The notes under the pieces are model-generated. The model made no database searches. It saw only the letters and a program-made list of their open reading frames with translations, and was not told the DNA's origin. From contig NZ_KI650980.1 in NCBI RefSeq assembly GCF_000506985.1, forward strand, positions 682,001-746,000: a stretch of 64,000 bases of DNA, read 5' to 3'. Position 1 is the first letter of the stretch; every line of letters starts with the position of its first letter. The translations under genes were made by a program, and so were the position numbers. Positions 1 to 9,435 of this stretch are shown piece after piece. This DNA is from Advenella kashmirensis W13003 (lineage in GTDB: Bacteria > Pseudomonadota > Gammaproteobacteria > Burkholderiales > Burkholderiaceae_B).

Positions 1-2999
1 CCAACCGCCTGCTGGCTTGCAGCACCTTCGGCGTTCGCCAGCATGAGTGGGACAACACCCATAATAAAGGCGAATGAGGTCATCAGGATCGGACGGAAAC
101 GCAAGCGTGCGGCTTCGAGCGTCGCTTCAATCAGGCCTTTTTCGCCCGATGCGTAGGTATCTTTGGCGAACTCGACAATCAGAATCGCGTTCTTCGCCGA
201 CAGACCGATAACGGTAATCATACCCACCTGGAAGTAAATGTCATTCGACATACCCACCAGCGAGACCAGCCCGACGGTACCCAACATACCCAGGGGCACA
301 ATCAGCACTGCCGATAGCGGAATCCACCAGCTTTCGTACAAGGCGGCCAGCACCAGGAACACCACTGCAAAGGCCAGGGCCAGCATGATCGGTGCCTGGT
401 TGCCTGCCTGCACTTCCTGATAGGACAGACCGGTCCATTCATAGCCGATGCCGGATGGCAACTGACCGATCAGTCTTACGATTTCATCCATGGCTTCACC
501 GTTGGCGTAGCCTGGATTGGCTTGTCCCTGAATGGTAATAGCGTCATAACTGTTATACCGCTGGACCTGCGTCTGACCCTGTACCCAGTCCAGCGTCACA
601 AATGATGACATTGGAACCAGTTCGCCGCTGGTGTTATGAACCCGCAGTTTCATAATATCGTCAGGCGACATCCGTTGACCTGCTTCAGACTGAATCCAGA
701 CGTTCTGCATCCAGCCCTGGTTCGGAAATTGCCCCAGATAACTGTTACCTATGGTGCCAGACAGGACAGCACCGACCTCGGCCATATTCACACCAAGGGA
801 GTAGGCTTTGACGCGATCAACGGTCACTTTCAATTGCGGACCAGGACCCAGCCCCGAAATACGGACCTGGGACAGGATCTTGCTTTGACCTGCCAGTTGA
901 ATCAGCTGATTGGCCGCTTCGCGCAATTGGGTCTGTCCCATGCCGCCACGATCCTGCAGTCGCAGGTCAAAACCGGTAGCCGTCCCCAGGGATGGGATTG
1001 ACGGCGGCACAATGGACAGCACCATCGCATCCGGAATGCCGAAAAGCAGTTGCCCCGTTGCACGACCGGCTACGGACATGGCACTATGCTCGTCGCCCTT
1101 GCGATCCGCAAATTTCTTGAACGGCGTAAAGGCAATCGCAGAGTTCAGACCGGACCCGTTGAAACTGAAGCCCTGGACGGTAATGATATTTTCCACCTCG
1201 GGTTGTTTCTTGTAGTAGTCCTCGACCTGCTTGATGACATCTTCCGTCCGTTTGGCCGATACGCCTGCCGGCAATTCGATGTTGGTCACGGCATAGCCCT
1301 GGTCTTCCGTTGGCAGAAACGAACTGGGCAAGCGTAAATACAGAAAGCCGAGCACGATGACCAGCGCCAGATAGATCAGCATCATGCGCCCGCCCCGTTT
1401 CAGCAGCGCACCCACCAGACCGGTGTAATTATGCGTAATGCTTGAAAACGTACGGTTGAACCAGCCGAAAAAGCCTTTTTTCTCATGATGCCCTTTAGGC
1501 ACCGGTTTGAGCAGCGTCGCGCACATGGCAGGCGTAAAGGTCAGGGCCAGGAATGCCGAGAAGCCGATAGAAATAATCATGGCTGCCGCAAACTGGCGAT
1601 AAATCACCCCCGCCGATCCGCTCATGAAAAACAGCGGCGCAAACACGACCATCAATACCAGAGTAATACCGACAATGGCCCCGAAAATCTGCGGCATTGC
1701 CTTCACCGTTGCCTCTTTGGGATGCAACCCCTCTTCGGCCATGATCCGCTCGACGTTTTCGACCACCACAATGGCATCATCCACCAGAATACCAATGGCT
1801 AGCACCATCGCAAACATCGTCAGCGTATTTATGGAATACCCCATGTACAGCAGGGTCGCCATCGTCCCGGCCAGGGCGACCGGCACCACAATGGCAGGAA
1901 TCAGCGTGTAGCGGACATTCTGCAAAAAGACGAACATCACGACGAACACCAGCAGCATCGCCTCGATCAGAGTATGAACCACCTGGTTAATGGACGCATC
2001 AACATACGGTGCCGTGTTATATGGGACGGTGTATTTGATATTGTCTGGGAAATACTGGGCCAGGCTTTCCATTTCGGCCTGAACCAGTTTCGAGGTTTCC
2101 AGCGCGTTGGCGTTAGGCGCCAGCGACACGGCAAAAGCAGCCGACGTTTGACCGTTCAGACGGGAGCCAAACTGGTAAGAGTCAGCGCCCACTTCAATAC
2201 GGGCAACATCGCGCAGCTTGACTGTCGAGCCACCACTGGTGGCGCGCAAGACGATATCGCCGAATTCCTTGACCGTACTCAGCTGGCCGTTAACGATAAC
2301 GGTCGCGCTGGTGGTCTGGTCGTCGGGTGTGGGCGGTGAACCCAGCGTACCACCCGTAATCTGCGCATTCTGAGTCTGCAAGGCGGTCTTGATATCGCTC
2401 GTGGTCAATCCATACGAGGTCATTTTTGCCGAATCGACCCAGATGCGCATGGCGCGTGGCGACGCGAACAGCTGGAATTCACCGACACCCTTGATACGGG
2501 AAATCGAGTTCTGGATATTCCGTGTGATGTAATCGCCCAGGCCAGAATCATCCAGCGTGCCATCAGTCGAGGTCAGTGAGACAATCATCAGGAAGCCGGC
2601 CGTACTTTTCGAGTACGTAATGCCCTGCTGTGTCACTGCCTGAGGCAGCTTTGAGTTGACGCTGGCAATCCGGTTCTGTACATCCACCTGTGCCAGATCG
2701 GGATCAACACCTGGTTCAAAGGTGACATCAATCTTGGCAGCACCGTATGAGTCACTGGTGGAGGCATAGTACAACATGCCTTCCGCACCGTTCAGCTCGT
2801 TCTCGATCAGACTGGTAACCGAACGTGCGACCTCTTCAGCACCCGCACCTGGGTAGGTAGCGCGTACCGTAATCGTAGGCGGAGCCACTTCCGGATATTG
2901 CGAAACCGCCATATTGGGAATGGAAATCACACCCGCGAAGAATATGATGATGGCAATAACCCAGGCAAAAATGGGCCGGTTAATGAAAAAATTTGACAT
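1..2999 (-). CDS. acrB: RND multidrug efflux transporter, AcrB/MexB type (3' end cut by window edge)
   Basis: Inner-membrane proton/drug antiporter of the HAE1 RND family, the pump subunit of a tripartite efflux system. Reading from the ATG gives 999 codons without a stop; the family is about 1040-1060 residues, so only the last 50 or so are missing. The N-terminus (MSNFFINRPIFAWV) is the typical first membrane helix. The charged TM4 motif GILVDDAIVVVENVE, holding the proton-relay aspartates, lies near residue 400, and two large periplasmic halves with internal similarity follow. The start is 9 bp after the adaptor gene stop, so the two form one operon. No outer-membrane channel gene is visible; it may lie beyond the edge. 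The substrate cannot be told. Confidence 0.95.
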   Translation of the reverse strand, partial: MSNFFINRPIFAWVIAIIIFFAGVISIPNMAVSQYPEVAPPTITVRATYPGAGAEEVARSVTSLIENELNGAEGMLYYASTSDSYGAAKIDVTFEPGVDPDLAQVDVQNRIASVNSKLPQAVTQQGITYSKSTAGFLMIVSLTSTDGTLDDSGLGDYITRNIQNSISRIKGVGEFQLFASPRAMRIWVDSAKMTSYGLTTSDIKTALQTQNAQITGGTLGSPPTPDDQTTSATVIVNGQLSTVKEFGDIVLRATSGGSTVKLRDVARIEVGADSYQFGSRLNGQTSAAFAVSLAPNANALETSKLVQAEMESLAQYFPDNIKYTVPYNTAPYVDASINQVVHTLIEAMLLVFVVMFVFLQNVRYTLIPAIVVPVALAGTMATLLYMGYSINTLTMFAMVLAIGILVDDAIVVVENVERIMAEEGLHPKEATVKAMPQIFGAIVGITLVLMVVFAPLFFMSGSAGVIYRQFAAAMIISIGFSAFLALTFTPAMCATLLKPVPKGHHEKKGFFGWFNRTFSSITHNYTGLVGALLKRGGRMMLIYLALVIVLGFLYLRLPSSFLPTEDQGYAVTNIELPAGVSAKRTEDVIKQVEDYYKKQPEVENIITVQGFSFNGSGLNSAIAFTPFKKFADRKGDEHSAMSVAGRATGQLLFGIPDAMVLSIVPPSIPSLGTATGFDLRLQDRGGMGQTQLREAANQLIQLAGQSKILSQVRISGLGPGPQLKVTVDRVKAYSLGVNMAEVGAVLSGTIGNSYLGQFPNQGWMQNVWIQSEAGQRMSPDDIMKLRVHNTSGELVPMSSFVTLDWVQGQTQVQRYNSYDAITIQGQANPGYANGEAMDEIVRLIGQLPSGIGYEWTGLSYQEVQAGNQAPIMLALAFAVVFLVLAALYESWWIPLSAVLIVPLGMLGTVGLVSLVGMSNDIYFQVGMITVIGLSAKNAILIVEFAKDTYASGEKGLIEATLEAARLRFRPILMTSFAFIMGVVPLMLANAEGAASQQAV

Positions 3000-3008
3000 G
3001 TTTTATAC

Positions 3009-4289
3009 TCACTGTGCCGGCTTGTCGCCCTGCGATTCAGGCTTGCTTTCATCTGGCGCAGGCTTGTCGCCTTCCTGTTTGGGCGGCTGCTGGGCACCGG
3101 AGTCAGGTTGCTGGCCGCCTTTTGCGGCAGCGTTGTCTCTTTTCCAGGGCTGGGGTTTGACTGGTGCACCAGGACGAATCTTCTGGAAGCCTTCGACAAC
3201 AACTTCATCACCCGCTTTCAGCCCTTTGGTGACAATCGTATCGTTCTTCACGTCCCCACCCGTTTCGATGGCGATCGCTGACACTTTACCCTCGCGAACC
3301 ACCATCACGTTGCTCAATCCGTCTGTGGAACGCTGGATCGCCTGCTTGGGAATCAACAATGCTTTGTCGTCTTTGCCCTGCTCCAGCTTGACATTGACGT
3401 ACATACCCGGCAACAGCAGTTTGTCTGAGTTGGGGAAGGTGGCACGCAAAGTGACCTGACCCGTCGTGGGTTCGACACTGACGCCCGTAAACAGCAACTT
3501 GCCGTTTTCTGCGTACTCTGTGCCATCTTCCAGCTCAAGTTGCACCAGCGCCGTGTCTTCGTCGACTTTGGTCAGCTGACCGTCGGCCATGGCTTTACGC
3601 AGGCGATACAGTTCGGCGGTCGATTGCGTGAAATCGACATAAACCGGATCAAGCTGCTGCACGTGCGCCATCTCGGTGGCTTCGGTACCGCTGACCAATG
3701 CGCCTTCGGTAACCAATGCCCGGCCGATAATCCCGTCAATGGGAGACTCAACGTCGGTATAAGATAAATTGATACGGGCTGCGTCCAATGCAGCCTTGGC
3801 CGACGCGATGGTGGCATCGGCCTGATTGGCCTGGGCCCGGGCATCGTCATATTCCTGACGGCTGACGGCGTTGGATTTGACCAGTGTCGAGTAGCGGTTA
3901 GCCAGTTGACGCGCACTGCCGGCCGTTGCCTTGGCCTGGTTCAATGCCGCTTCAGCCTGGGCAGCCTGTGCCTGATAGGTAGCGGGATCGATACGGAACA
4001 GTACCTGCCCTTTCTTGACTTCACGACCTTGCTCGAATTCGATTTTCTGAACAATACCATTGACCCGCGCACGTACCTGCGCATCACGCACAGCGTTGAC
4101 GCGGCCTGGCAGGCTGGTGAAAATGGTTGTTGGCGTCTCGGTGACTTTGATTGTGCTGACGGGGGTCGGAGGCGGACCATTCTGGGCACCAGCCTGTTGG
4201 TCTTCCTTACCGCAACCACCAAGCGCAACCAGGCACGACAGCAAAATTGTTGCAATATAGCGCTTGCGTAAAATGAGTCTGTTTGTCAT
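3009..4289 (-). CDS. acrA: RND efflux periplasmic adaptor (membrane fusion lipoprotein), AcrA/MexA type
   Basis: Links the RND pump to the outer-membrane channel. The signal peptide ends in a lipobox (LGGC, Cys26), so the protein is predicted to be lipid-anchored in the periplasm. A lipoyl half-domain (RVNGIVQKIEFEQG), an Ala/Gln-rich coiled-coil hairpin (about 110-175), the second lipoyl half and the beta-barrel domain follow in normal order. The last 40 or so residues form an unusual low-complexity tail rich in Pro, Lys, Gln and Asp. Total length is 426 residues, slightly long for the family because of that tail. First gene of the operon. Confidence 0.94.
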   Translation of the reverse strand: MTNRLILRKRYIATILLSCLVALGGCGKEDQQAGAQNGPPPTPVSTIKVTETPTTIFTSLPGRVNAVRDAQVRARVNGIVQKIEFEQGREVKKGQVLFRIDPATYQAQAAQAEAALNQAKATAGSARQLANRYSTLVKSNAVSRQEYDDARAQANQADATIASAKAALDAARINLSYTDVESPIDGIIGRALVTEGALVSGTEATEMAHVQQLDPVYVDFTQSTAELYRLRKAMADGQLTKVDEDTALVQLELEDGTEYAENGKLLFTGVSVEPTTGQVTLRATFPNSDKLLLPGMYVNVKLEQGKDDKALLIPKQAIQRSTDGLSNVMVVREGKVSAIAIETGGDVKNDTIVTKGLKAGDEVVVEGFQKIRPGAPVKPQPWKRDNAAAKGGQQPDSGAQQPPKQEGDKPAPDESKPESQGDKPAQ

Positions 4290-4387
4290 TGACTGGGTAA
4301 CCTTGAGAGCGAGGGCTGATCCTGATGGATAGCAGATTGAACGGTATTGAAGAGAGGATTATAACCAGAAATTAATTGCCTAAGCAA

Positions 4388-4401
4388 ATACTATTTAGTA
4401 T
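4388..4401. promoter_or_regulatory. Perfect inverted repeat upstream of the acrAB-like operon, candidate operator
   Basis: ATACTA-TT-TAGTAT is a perfect 14-bp palindrome about 100 bp upstream of the adaptor start, in an AT-rich stretch of the 249-bp gap between the efflux operon and the ABC transporter. RND operons are often repressed by TetR-type proteins that bind sites of this shape. No regulator gene lies next to it, so the link is inference. Confidence 0.4.
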
Positions 4402-4538
4402 AAACCCTAAAGCAAGAGGGTCTTTTCTGGCTCGCAGCCGATATCGTGTGCACCGCATAAAAATAACACGGTGACACGACCGACGGCCCTTTTCACAGTA
4501 AATTCACGTAAAAAATGGACCTATGACCGTGTTTTGCG

Positions 4539-5333
4539 TCAATCGAGCAACAGGGCATCATCACTGATCTGCTCTCCCCTCACTTTTTCAAACATCTGCA
4601 GCAGATTGGTCACCGTCATGTTGCTGCGCTGCTCACCCGATACATCCAGCACGACCTGTCCCTGATGGAGCATGATTGTGCGCTCACCGATTTCCAGCGC
4701 CTGTTTCATACTGTGCGTGACCATCATTGTCGTGAGTTTTTGTGACACCACAATTTTTTCGGTCAGCTGCAGTACAAATTCGGCCGTGCGCGGGTCAAGC
4801 GCGGCGGTATGCTCGTCAAGCAGCAGAATTTTACTCGGCTGTAGCGCCGCCATCAGCAGACTGACGGCCTGACGCTGGCCACCAGACAGCAGGCCGATGC
4901 GATCGGTCAGCCGGTTTTCCAGTCCCAGGCCCAGAATCGACAGTCGCTCGCGAAACAGATCGCGCAACGGGTTGCGTAGCGCCGGGCGCAGACCGCGCCG
5001 GGTCCCCCTGCAATAGGCCAGCGACATATTTTCTTCAATGGTCAGATCCTCACAGGTGCCGGCCATCGGATCCTGGAAAACACGCGCCACATTGACCGCT
5101 CGCTGCCATACGCTTTTACGTGTCACATCTTCGTTATTGATCTGAATGGTCCCTGAATCAACCATCAGCTCACCGGACACGGCATTCAGAAAAGTCGATT
5201 TGCCGGCCCCGTTTGAGCCGATGACGGTCACAAACTGTCCGTCAGGGATGGTCAATGACAGCCCGCGCAGCGCCCGGGTTTCAATCGGAGTGCCAGGATT
5301 GAAAGTAATAAACAAGTCTTGTGCGTTCAACAT
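4539..5333 (-). CDS. ABC transporter ATP-binding protein (TrpZ/COG1101-like)
   Basis: ATPase subunit of a three-part importer with the two genes before it. Walker A (GSNGAGKST) is near residue 38, the signature is LSGGQRQAV, and Walker B reads LLLDEHTAALD; the His in place of Pro after DE is typical of this subfamily. The ATG at 5333 is preferred over earlier in-frame starts because it falls 1 bp after the permease stop and matches where family members begin (MLNAQDLFITF). Length is then 264 residues. Last gene of the operon. The substrate is not established; relatives import tryptophan or tyrosine. Confidence 0.9.
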   Translation of the reverse strand: MLNAQDLFITFNPGTPIETRALRGLSLTIPDGQFVTVIGSNGAGKSTFLNAVSGELMVDSGTIQINNEDVTRKSVWQRAVNVARVFQDPMAGTCEDLTIEENMSLAYCRGTRRGLRPALRNPLRDLFRERLSILGLGLENRLTDRIGLLSGGQRQAVSLLMAALQPSKILLLDEHTAALDPRTAEFVLQLTEKIVVSQKLTTMMVTHSMKQALEIGERTIMLHQGQVVLDVSGEQRSNMTVTNLLQMFEKVRGEQISDDALLLD

Positions 5334-5334
5334 A

Positions 5335-6225
5335 TCAGGCACCTCCACGATTGCGTCGCTTGCGGCGCAGTTTCGGAAGAATAAGGGCAATGGCGACCAG
5401 CAAGGCGGTAATCAAGTTCAGATCCTGCGCTTTGAGGCCGATGAAGTCGCTATTGAGCGCCAGCGCGATAAAGAATCGGTACAGGACGGCGCCGATGATG
5501 ACAGCCAGGGTAATCAGCAGAAAACGTCGTGCCGGCAGAATACTTTCGCCCACAATCACCGCTGCCAGGCCAATCACAATGGTACCGATACCCATGGAGA
5601 TATCTGCGCCGCCTTGAGATTGGGCAAAGAGCGCACCGCCCAGGCCCACCAGTGCATTGGACAATGACATGCCGATCAGAACCATCCGGCCCGTGGCCAC
5701 ACCCTGGGCGCGGGCCATTCGCAAATTGGAACCCGTGGCCCGCATGGCAAGCCCGGAGCGCGTCGAAAAATAGGCATCAACCAGAATTTTGATGACAATC
5801 ACAATAATGCACAACAATGCCGGCCGCCATACAAAATCGTCGATGGACCCCGGCTGCGTCAATGTAAAAACCGTATCGCTCGTAATCAGGGGAATATTGG
5901 GACCATCCATGATACGCAAATTGATCGAATACAGCGCAGTCATCATCAGGATACTGGCCAGCAGATCCATAATGCCCAGTTTTACATTCAACCAGCCGGT
6001 GACCATGCCCGCGAATCCGCACACAAGCATGGCAGCAAGACTGGAAACAAAAGGATCATGTCCACCACTGATCAGCAGTGCGGCGACTGCGCCACCGGTC
6101 GCGAAGGTACCGTCCACGGTCAGATCGGGAAAGCGCAAGACGCGAAACGAGATAAACACACCCAGTGCGACCAGGCCATAGATAAAGCCGAGCTCTAGCG
6201 CACCAAGAGAAGAAAAAAGTGACAT
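5335..6225 (-). CDS. ABC transporter permease (TrpY/COG4120-like)
   Basis: Integral membrane subunit with about eight or nine hydrophobic helices and the family start LGALELGFIYGLVALGVFISFRVL. The block PDLTVDGTFATGGA near residues 33-47 is characteristic of permeases that partner with ABC_sub_bind receptors. It is followed 1 bp later by the ATPase, implying translational coupling. A terminator-like hairpin separates it from the binding-protein gene upstream. The Arg/Lys-rich C-terminus (KLRRKRRNRGGA) probably sits in the cytoplasm. Confidence 0.9.
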   Translation of the reverse strand: MSLFSSLGALELGFIYGLVALGVFISFRVLRFPDLTVDGTFATGGAVAALLISGGHDPFVSSLAAMLVCGFAGMVTGWLNVKLGIMDLLASILMMTALYSINLRIMDGPNIPLITSDTVFTLTQPGSIDDFVWRPALLCIIVIVIKILVDAYFSTRSGLAMRATGSNLRMARAQGVATGRMVLIGMSLSNALVGLGGALFAQSQGGADISMGIGTIVIGLAAVIVGESILPARRFLLITLAVIIGAVLYRFFIALALNSDFIGLKAQDLNLITALLVAIALILPKLRRKRRNRGGA

Positions 6226-6249
6226 GTTTAAGAGAATTTCTGATGAAAT

Positions 6250-6273
6250 AAAAAAGCCTGAGTTGCCCCAGGC
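6250..6273 (-). terminator. Intra-operon terminator/attenuator between binding protein and permease
   Basis: On the minus strand GCCTG-(8 nt)-CAGGC is followed directly by six T residues. It lies in the 69-bp gap after the receptor gene and before the permease. A weak terminator here would let more receptor than membrane subunit be made, which is common in ABC importers. Confidence 0.6.
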
Positions 6274-6294
6274 TGGTGTAAATGTCGTCTTGCG

Positions 6295-7266
6295 TTATTT
6301 GACGACGACCTTGGCGCTTTTGATAAATTCGTCGCTCAACTTGACACCCTGCTTCTGTGCCGCAGCGGGATTGACAAATAGTTCGAGTACCTTGGCCGTT
6401 TCTGACGGTATATCGCCCGGCTTCTCGCCTTTCAGAATACGCGCCACAATCACGCCCGCCTGCTCGCCCAGGCCTTTATAGCTGACGCCCAGCGCCGCGA
6501 TCGCACCACGTTTGACGCTGTCGGTATCGGCGGCAATAAGCGGAATCCTCGATTCATTGCCGACCTTGGCCAGGGCTTCATACGCAGACACCACATTATT
6601 GTCGGTATTAGTGTAGATCACGTCTACTTTGCCGACCAGACTACGCGCAGCCGAGCCCACATCTACAGACCGGGGGGCCGAGGCTTCAACCAGCGTCATG
6701 CCCGATTTGGGCAACAATTCCTTCAGTTGTTTTACCACGACGCTTGAATTGGCTTCACCTGGATTGTAGACGATGCCAACCCGTTTGGCCTGGGGTACGA
6801 CCTGCTTGATGAGATCCACCTGCTTTTCCAGCTCCAGCGCATCGGAAGACCCGGTGACGTTGGTTCCGGAACCATCCAGGGATTTGACCAATTGTGCGGC
6901 AATGGGGTCGGTTACAGCGGAATAAACGATCGGAATGGTTTTGGTTGCTGCCACCAGCGCCTGGGCAGAAGGAGTGCCGATCGCGACAATGGCATCGGGT
7001 TTTTCACCGATGAACTGGCGAGCGATCTGGGCGGCGGTACCCGTGTTGCCCTGCGCGCTTTGATAGCGCCACTTCAGGTTTTTGCCTTCTTCAAAACCCT
7101 CTTTGATCAGGGCTTCTTTGACGCCATCGCGAACAGCATCCAGTGCGGGATGCTCGACAATCGCGGTTACCGCCACGAACTTGTCCGCTGCAAAAGTAGT
7201 GCCTGTCGAAAGCATGGCCGACAAAAACGCTGCTGACAATACGGTGGTTAATTTGGCCTTCACCAT
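6295..7266 (-). CDS. ABC transporter substrate-binding protein (ABC_sub_bind, TrpX-like)
   Basis: Periplasmic receptor of the importer encoded with the next two genes. A Sec signal peptide (cleavage about residue 26, GTTFAADK) precedes an ABC_sub_bind fold with family blocks GTPSAQAL, IVYSAVTDP, VGIVYNPGEANS and IYTNTDNNVVSA. I chose the ATG at 7266 because a strong Shine-Dalgarno (AGGAG, 5 nt upstream) sits before it and it opens a proper signal peptide; an earlier in-frame start would add 17 hydrophilic residues. Length is 323. Ligand unknown; aromatic amino acids are the best guess from relatives. Confidence 0.9.
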   Translation of the reverse strand: MVKAKLTTVLSAAFLSAMLSTGTTFAADKFVAVTAIVEHPALDAVRDGVKEALIKEGFEEGKNLKWRYQSAQGNTGTAAQIARQFIGEKPDAIVAIGTPSAQALVAATKTIPIVYSAVTDPIAAQLVKSLDGSGTNVTGSSDALELEKQVDLIKQVVPQAKRVGIVYNPGEANSSVVVKQLKELLPKSGMTLVEASAPRSVDVGSAARSLVGKVDVIYTNTDNNVVSAYEALAKVGNESRIPLIAADTDSVKRGAIAALGVSYKGLGEQAGVIVARILKGEKPGDIPSETAKVLELFVNPAAAQKQGVKLSDEFIKSAKVVVK

Positions 7267-7367
7267 AACAACTCCTGAATGACATAATTCAACCCCGGCG
7301 ATTTTGTCACAGCTCAACGGGATGTGCCAGTGGTATTAACGAGAATATTGCGGGCGCTTCCTGGCGC

Positions 7368-8150
7368 TCAGAACTCGAGCACGTCCCCGGTCCGGCCGTT
7401 TTCCCTGAGCAGGGTTTTAAGCCATCCGGTTGCCGGCAGCCGGTAAAGGCTTTGCACCTGGTGGGCACGTTGCTGCAATGCCTGCCGTGCTACCCGCAAG
7501 GGCGGACCCGTGAACGCAATCACGATACGATTGCCGTCGATCGTTTCAGGAAACAGTATCATACGATCATCGAAGGCGCTGCCAATGTGACGGATATTCT
7601 TGCGAAAACTGCCGTGATGGCCGAAAAGATTGATGGTGACCACGCCGATATCACGGCAGACCTGGCGACAGCCGCGATAGAATTCAGCCGACGAACAGAC
7701 CGGCCCCTGCGCTGTGTAATCGTACAGATCCACCATCAGCACACCATAACGATTGTCATTGTACGGCTCCTGTACCCAGTCATGTGCATCCTGGTGCACC
7801 ACCTGGGAGCGGTCCGTCTGACGCAGGGCAAAAGCCGATTCGCAGAGCGAGGTCACTTGCGGATTCCATTCCACTGTCACGATATTGCTGTCAAAATGGT
7901 GCTGACAGAAACGCGTCAGCGAACCCGCTCCCAGACCAAGAATGCCGATATCGCGATCAATGGGAGGCGCCAGAAACAGCAGCCACGCCATCATTTGCTG
8001 TGTGTACTCAAATTCCAGCTTTTCGGGACGGGACACCCGCATGGCGCCCTGTATCCATTCGCTATTGAAATGCAAATACCGGACTCCCTCGGACTCGGAG
8101 ATGATCGGATCATCAAAGTCGGGGTGCGGCTCTCGTCTGCGCTGTGACAT
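7368..8150 (-). CDS. Spermidine synthase-like protein (SpeE-like methyltransferase fold)
   Basis: A class I methyltransferase-like fold: motif I GILGLGAGSLTRF (about residues 69-81), the acidic end of beta-2 VTVEWNP, and VDLYDYTAQGP in the place where true spermidine synthases have D(S/T)xDPxGP. The general fold and AEFYRGCR helix match the SpeE family, but the polyamine-site residues are altered, so a genuine aminopropyltransferase is doubtful. It starts 6 bp after the thiolase stop on the same strand. No signal peptide. Confidence 0.75.
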   Translation of the reverse strand: MSQRRREPHPDFDDPIISESEGVRYLHFNSEWIQGAMRVSRPEKLEFEYTQQMMAWLLFLAPPIDRDIGILGLGAGSLTRFCQHHFDSNIVTVEWNPQVTSLCESAFALRQTDRSQVVHQDAHDWVQEPYNDNRYGVLMVDLYDYTAQGPVCSSAEFYRGCRQVCRDIGVVTINLFGHHGSFRKNIRHIGSAFDDRMILFPETIDGNRIVIAFTGPPLRVARQALQQRAHQVQSLYRLPATGWLKTLLRENGRTGDVLEF

Positions 8151-8156
8151 CGTTCA

Positions 8157-9338
8157 TTAGACCCGTTCGAAAATCGCAGCAATGCCCTGCCCGCCGCCGA
8201 TACACATGGTTACCAGTGCATAGCGGCCGCCAATACGCTGCAGTTCATGCAACGCCTTGACGGTAATAATGGCACCGGTAGCCCCGACCGGATGACCTAG
8301 GCCAATGCCGCTGCCATTGGGATTGACCTTTGCCGGATCCATACCAAGCTGCTGCGTGACCGCGCAAGCCTGGGCAGCGAACGCTTCGTTGGCTTCGATC
8401 ACATCCATATCGTCGATTTTCAGGCCCGCACGAGCCAGCGCATTGCGTGTTGCCGGAACAGGGCCGATTCCCATCAGGCGCGGGTCAACCCCGGCATGAC
8501 CATAGGCGACAAGGCGCGCAAGAGGTTTCACGTCACGCGCTTTGACAGCATCGCCATTCATCAGCACGAGCGCGGCAGCGCCGTCATTAATGCCGGATGC
8601 ATTACCCGCCGTCACGGTGCCCTCTTCCTTGACAAAAACCGGCTTGAGTGAGGACAGATTCTCCAGCGTGACATCGCGCCGCACGTGCTCGTCCGTGTCA
8701 AAGACCACTTCGCCCTTGCGTGATTTCATGGTCACGGGCACGATCTGCTCTTTGAAATAACCGTTGTCAATCGCATTGGCGGCGCGCTGATGCGAAGCCA
8801 GGGCCAGTTCATCCTGCTGCTGGCGGGAAACGCCGTATTCACGCGCCACGTTTTCGGCGGTCACACCCATATGCATTTTTTCGAAAGGATCCGACAGTGC
8901 GCCTGTCATCATATCCTGCATCACGCTGTCACCCATGCGGGCGCCAAAACGGTGGGCCGGCGCGATATAAGGCGCCCGGCTCATGCTTTCAACACCGCCG
9001 GCAATGGCAATCTGCGCATCATCCAGCAGCAATGTCTGGGCTGCCGACACAATGGCCTGCAGGCCCGAGCCGCAAAGGCGGTTCACGTTGAAGGCCGGCG
9101 TGCCCTGGGCTACACCCGCGCTGACCGCGGCATAACGCGACAGATACATATCGCGGGGTTCGGTATTGATGACATGCCCGATTGCTACGTGACCGATATC
9201 GTCGCCCGCCACGGCTGCACGTTTCATCGCCTCGCGGATCACGGTTGTGCCCAGCTCACCCGGGCTTACATTTTTCAGACCGCCGCCAAAGCTGCCAATC
9301 GCAGTACGAACACCGGAAACCACGAAAACGTCAGACAT
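8157..9338 (-). CDS. bktB: Acetyl-CoA acetyltransferase / beta-ketothiolase (BktB-like)
   Basis: Cytosolic thiolase of 393 residues, condensing or cleaving 3-ketoacyl-CoA. The nucleophilic Cys is in VNRLCGSGLQ (Cys89), the catalytic His in LGHPVGATGA and the second Cys in MCIGGGQG near the end. From memory the sequence follows Cupriavidus BktB closely along its whole length, including TEPRDMYL and VTAENVA. A clear Shine-Dalgarno (AAGGAA) precedes the ATG. BktB-type enzymes accept C4-C6 ketoacyl-CoAs in beta-oxidation or polyhydroxyalkanoate synthesis; which applies here is not shown. Confidence 0.9.
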   Translation of the reverse strand: MSDVFVVSGVRTAIGSFGGGLKNVSPGELGTTVIREAMKRAAVAGDDIGHVAIGHVINTEPRDMYLSRYAAVSAGVAQGTPAFNVNRLCGSGLQAIVSAAQTLLLDDAQIAIAGGVESMSRAPYIAPAHRFGARMGDSVMQDMMTGALSDPFEKMHMGVTAENVAREYGVSRQQQDELALASHQRAANAIDNGYFKEQIVPVTMKSRKGEVVFDTDEHVRRDVTLENLSSLKPVFVKEEGTVTAGNASGINDGAAALVLMNGDAVKARDVKPLARLVAYGHAGVDPRLMGIGPVPATRNALARAGLKIDDMDVIEANEAFAAQACAVTQQLGMDPAKVNPNGSGIGLGHPVGATGAIITVKALHELQRIGGRYALVTMCIGGGQGIAAIFERV

Positions 9339-9435
9339 GATAATTCCTTTTTTTGATTGAAGAGAAACGAATCATAACGCATCCGGCTTACAATGGCCGT
9401 GCGCTGTTTGTGTTAAACGGAAATTCAGGACCGCT

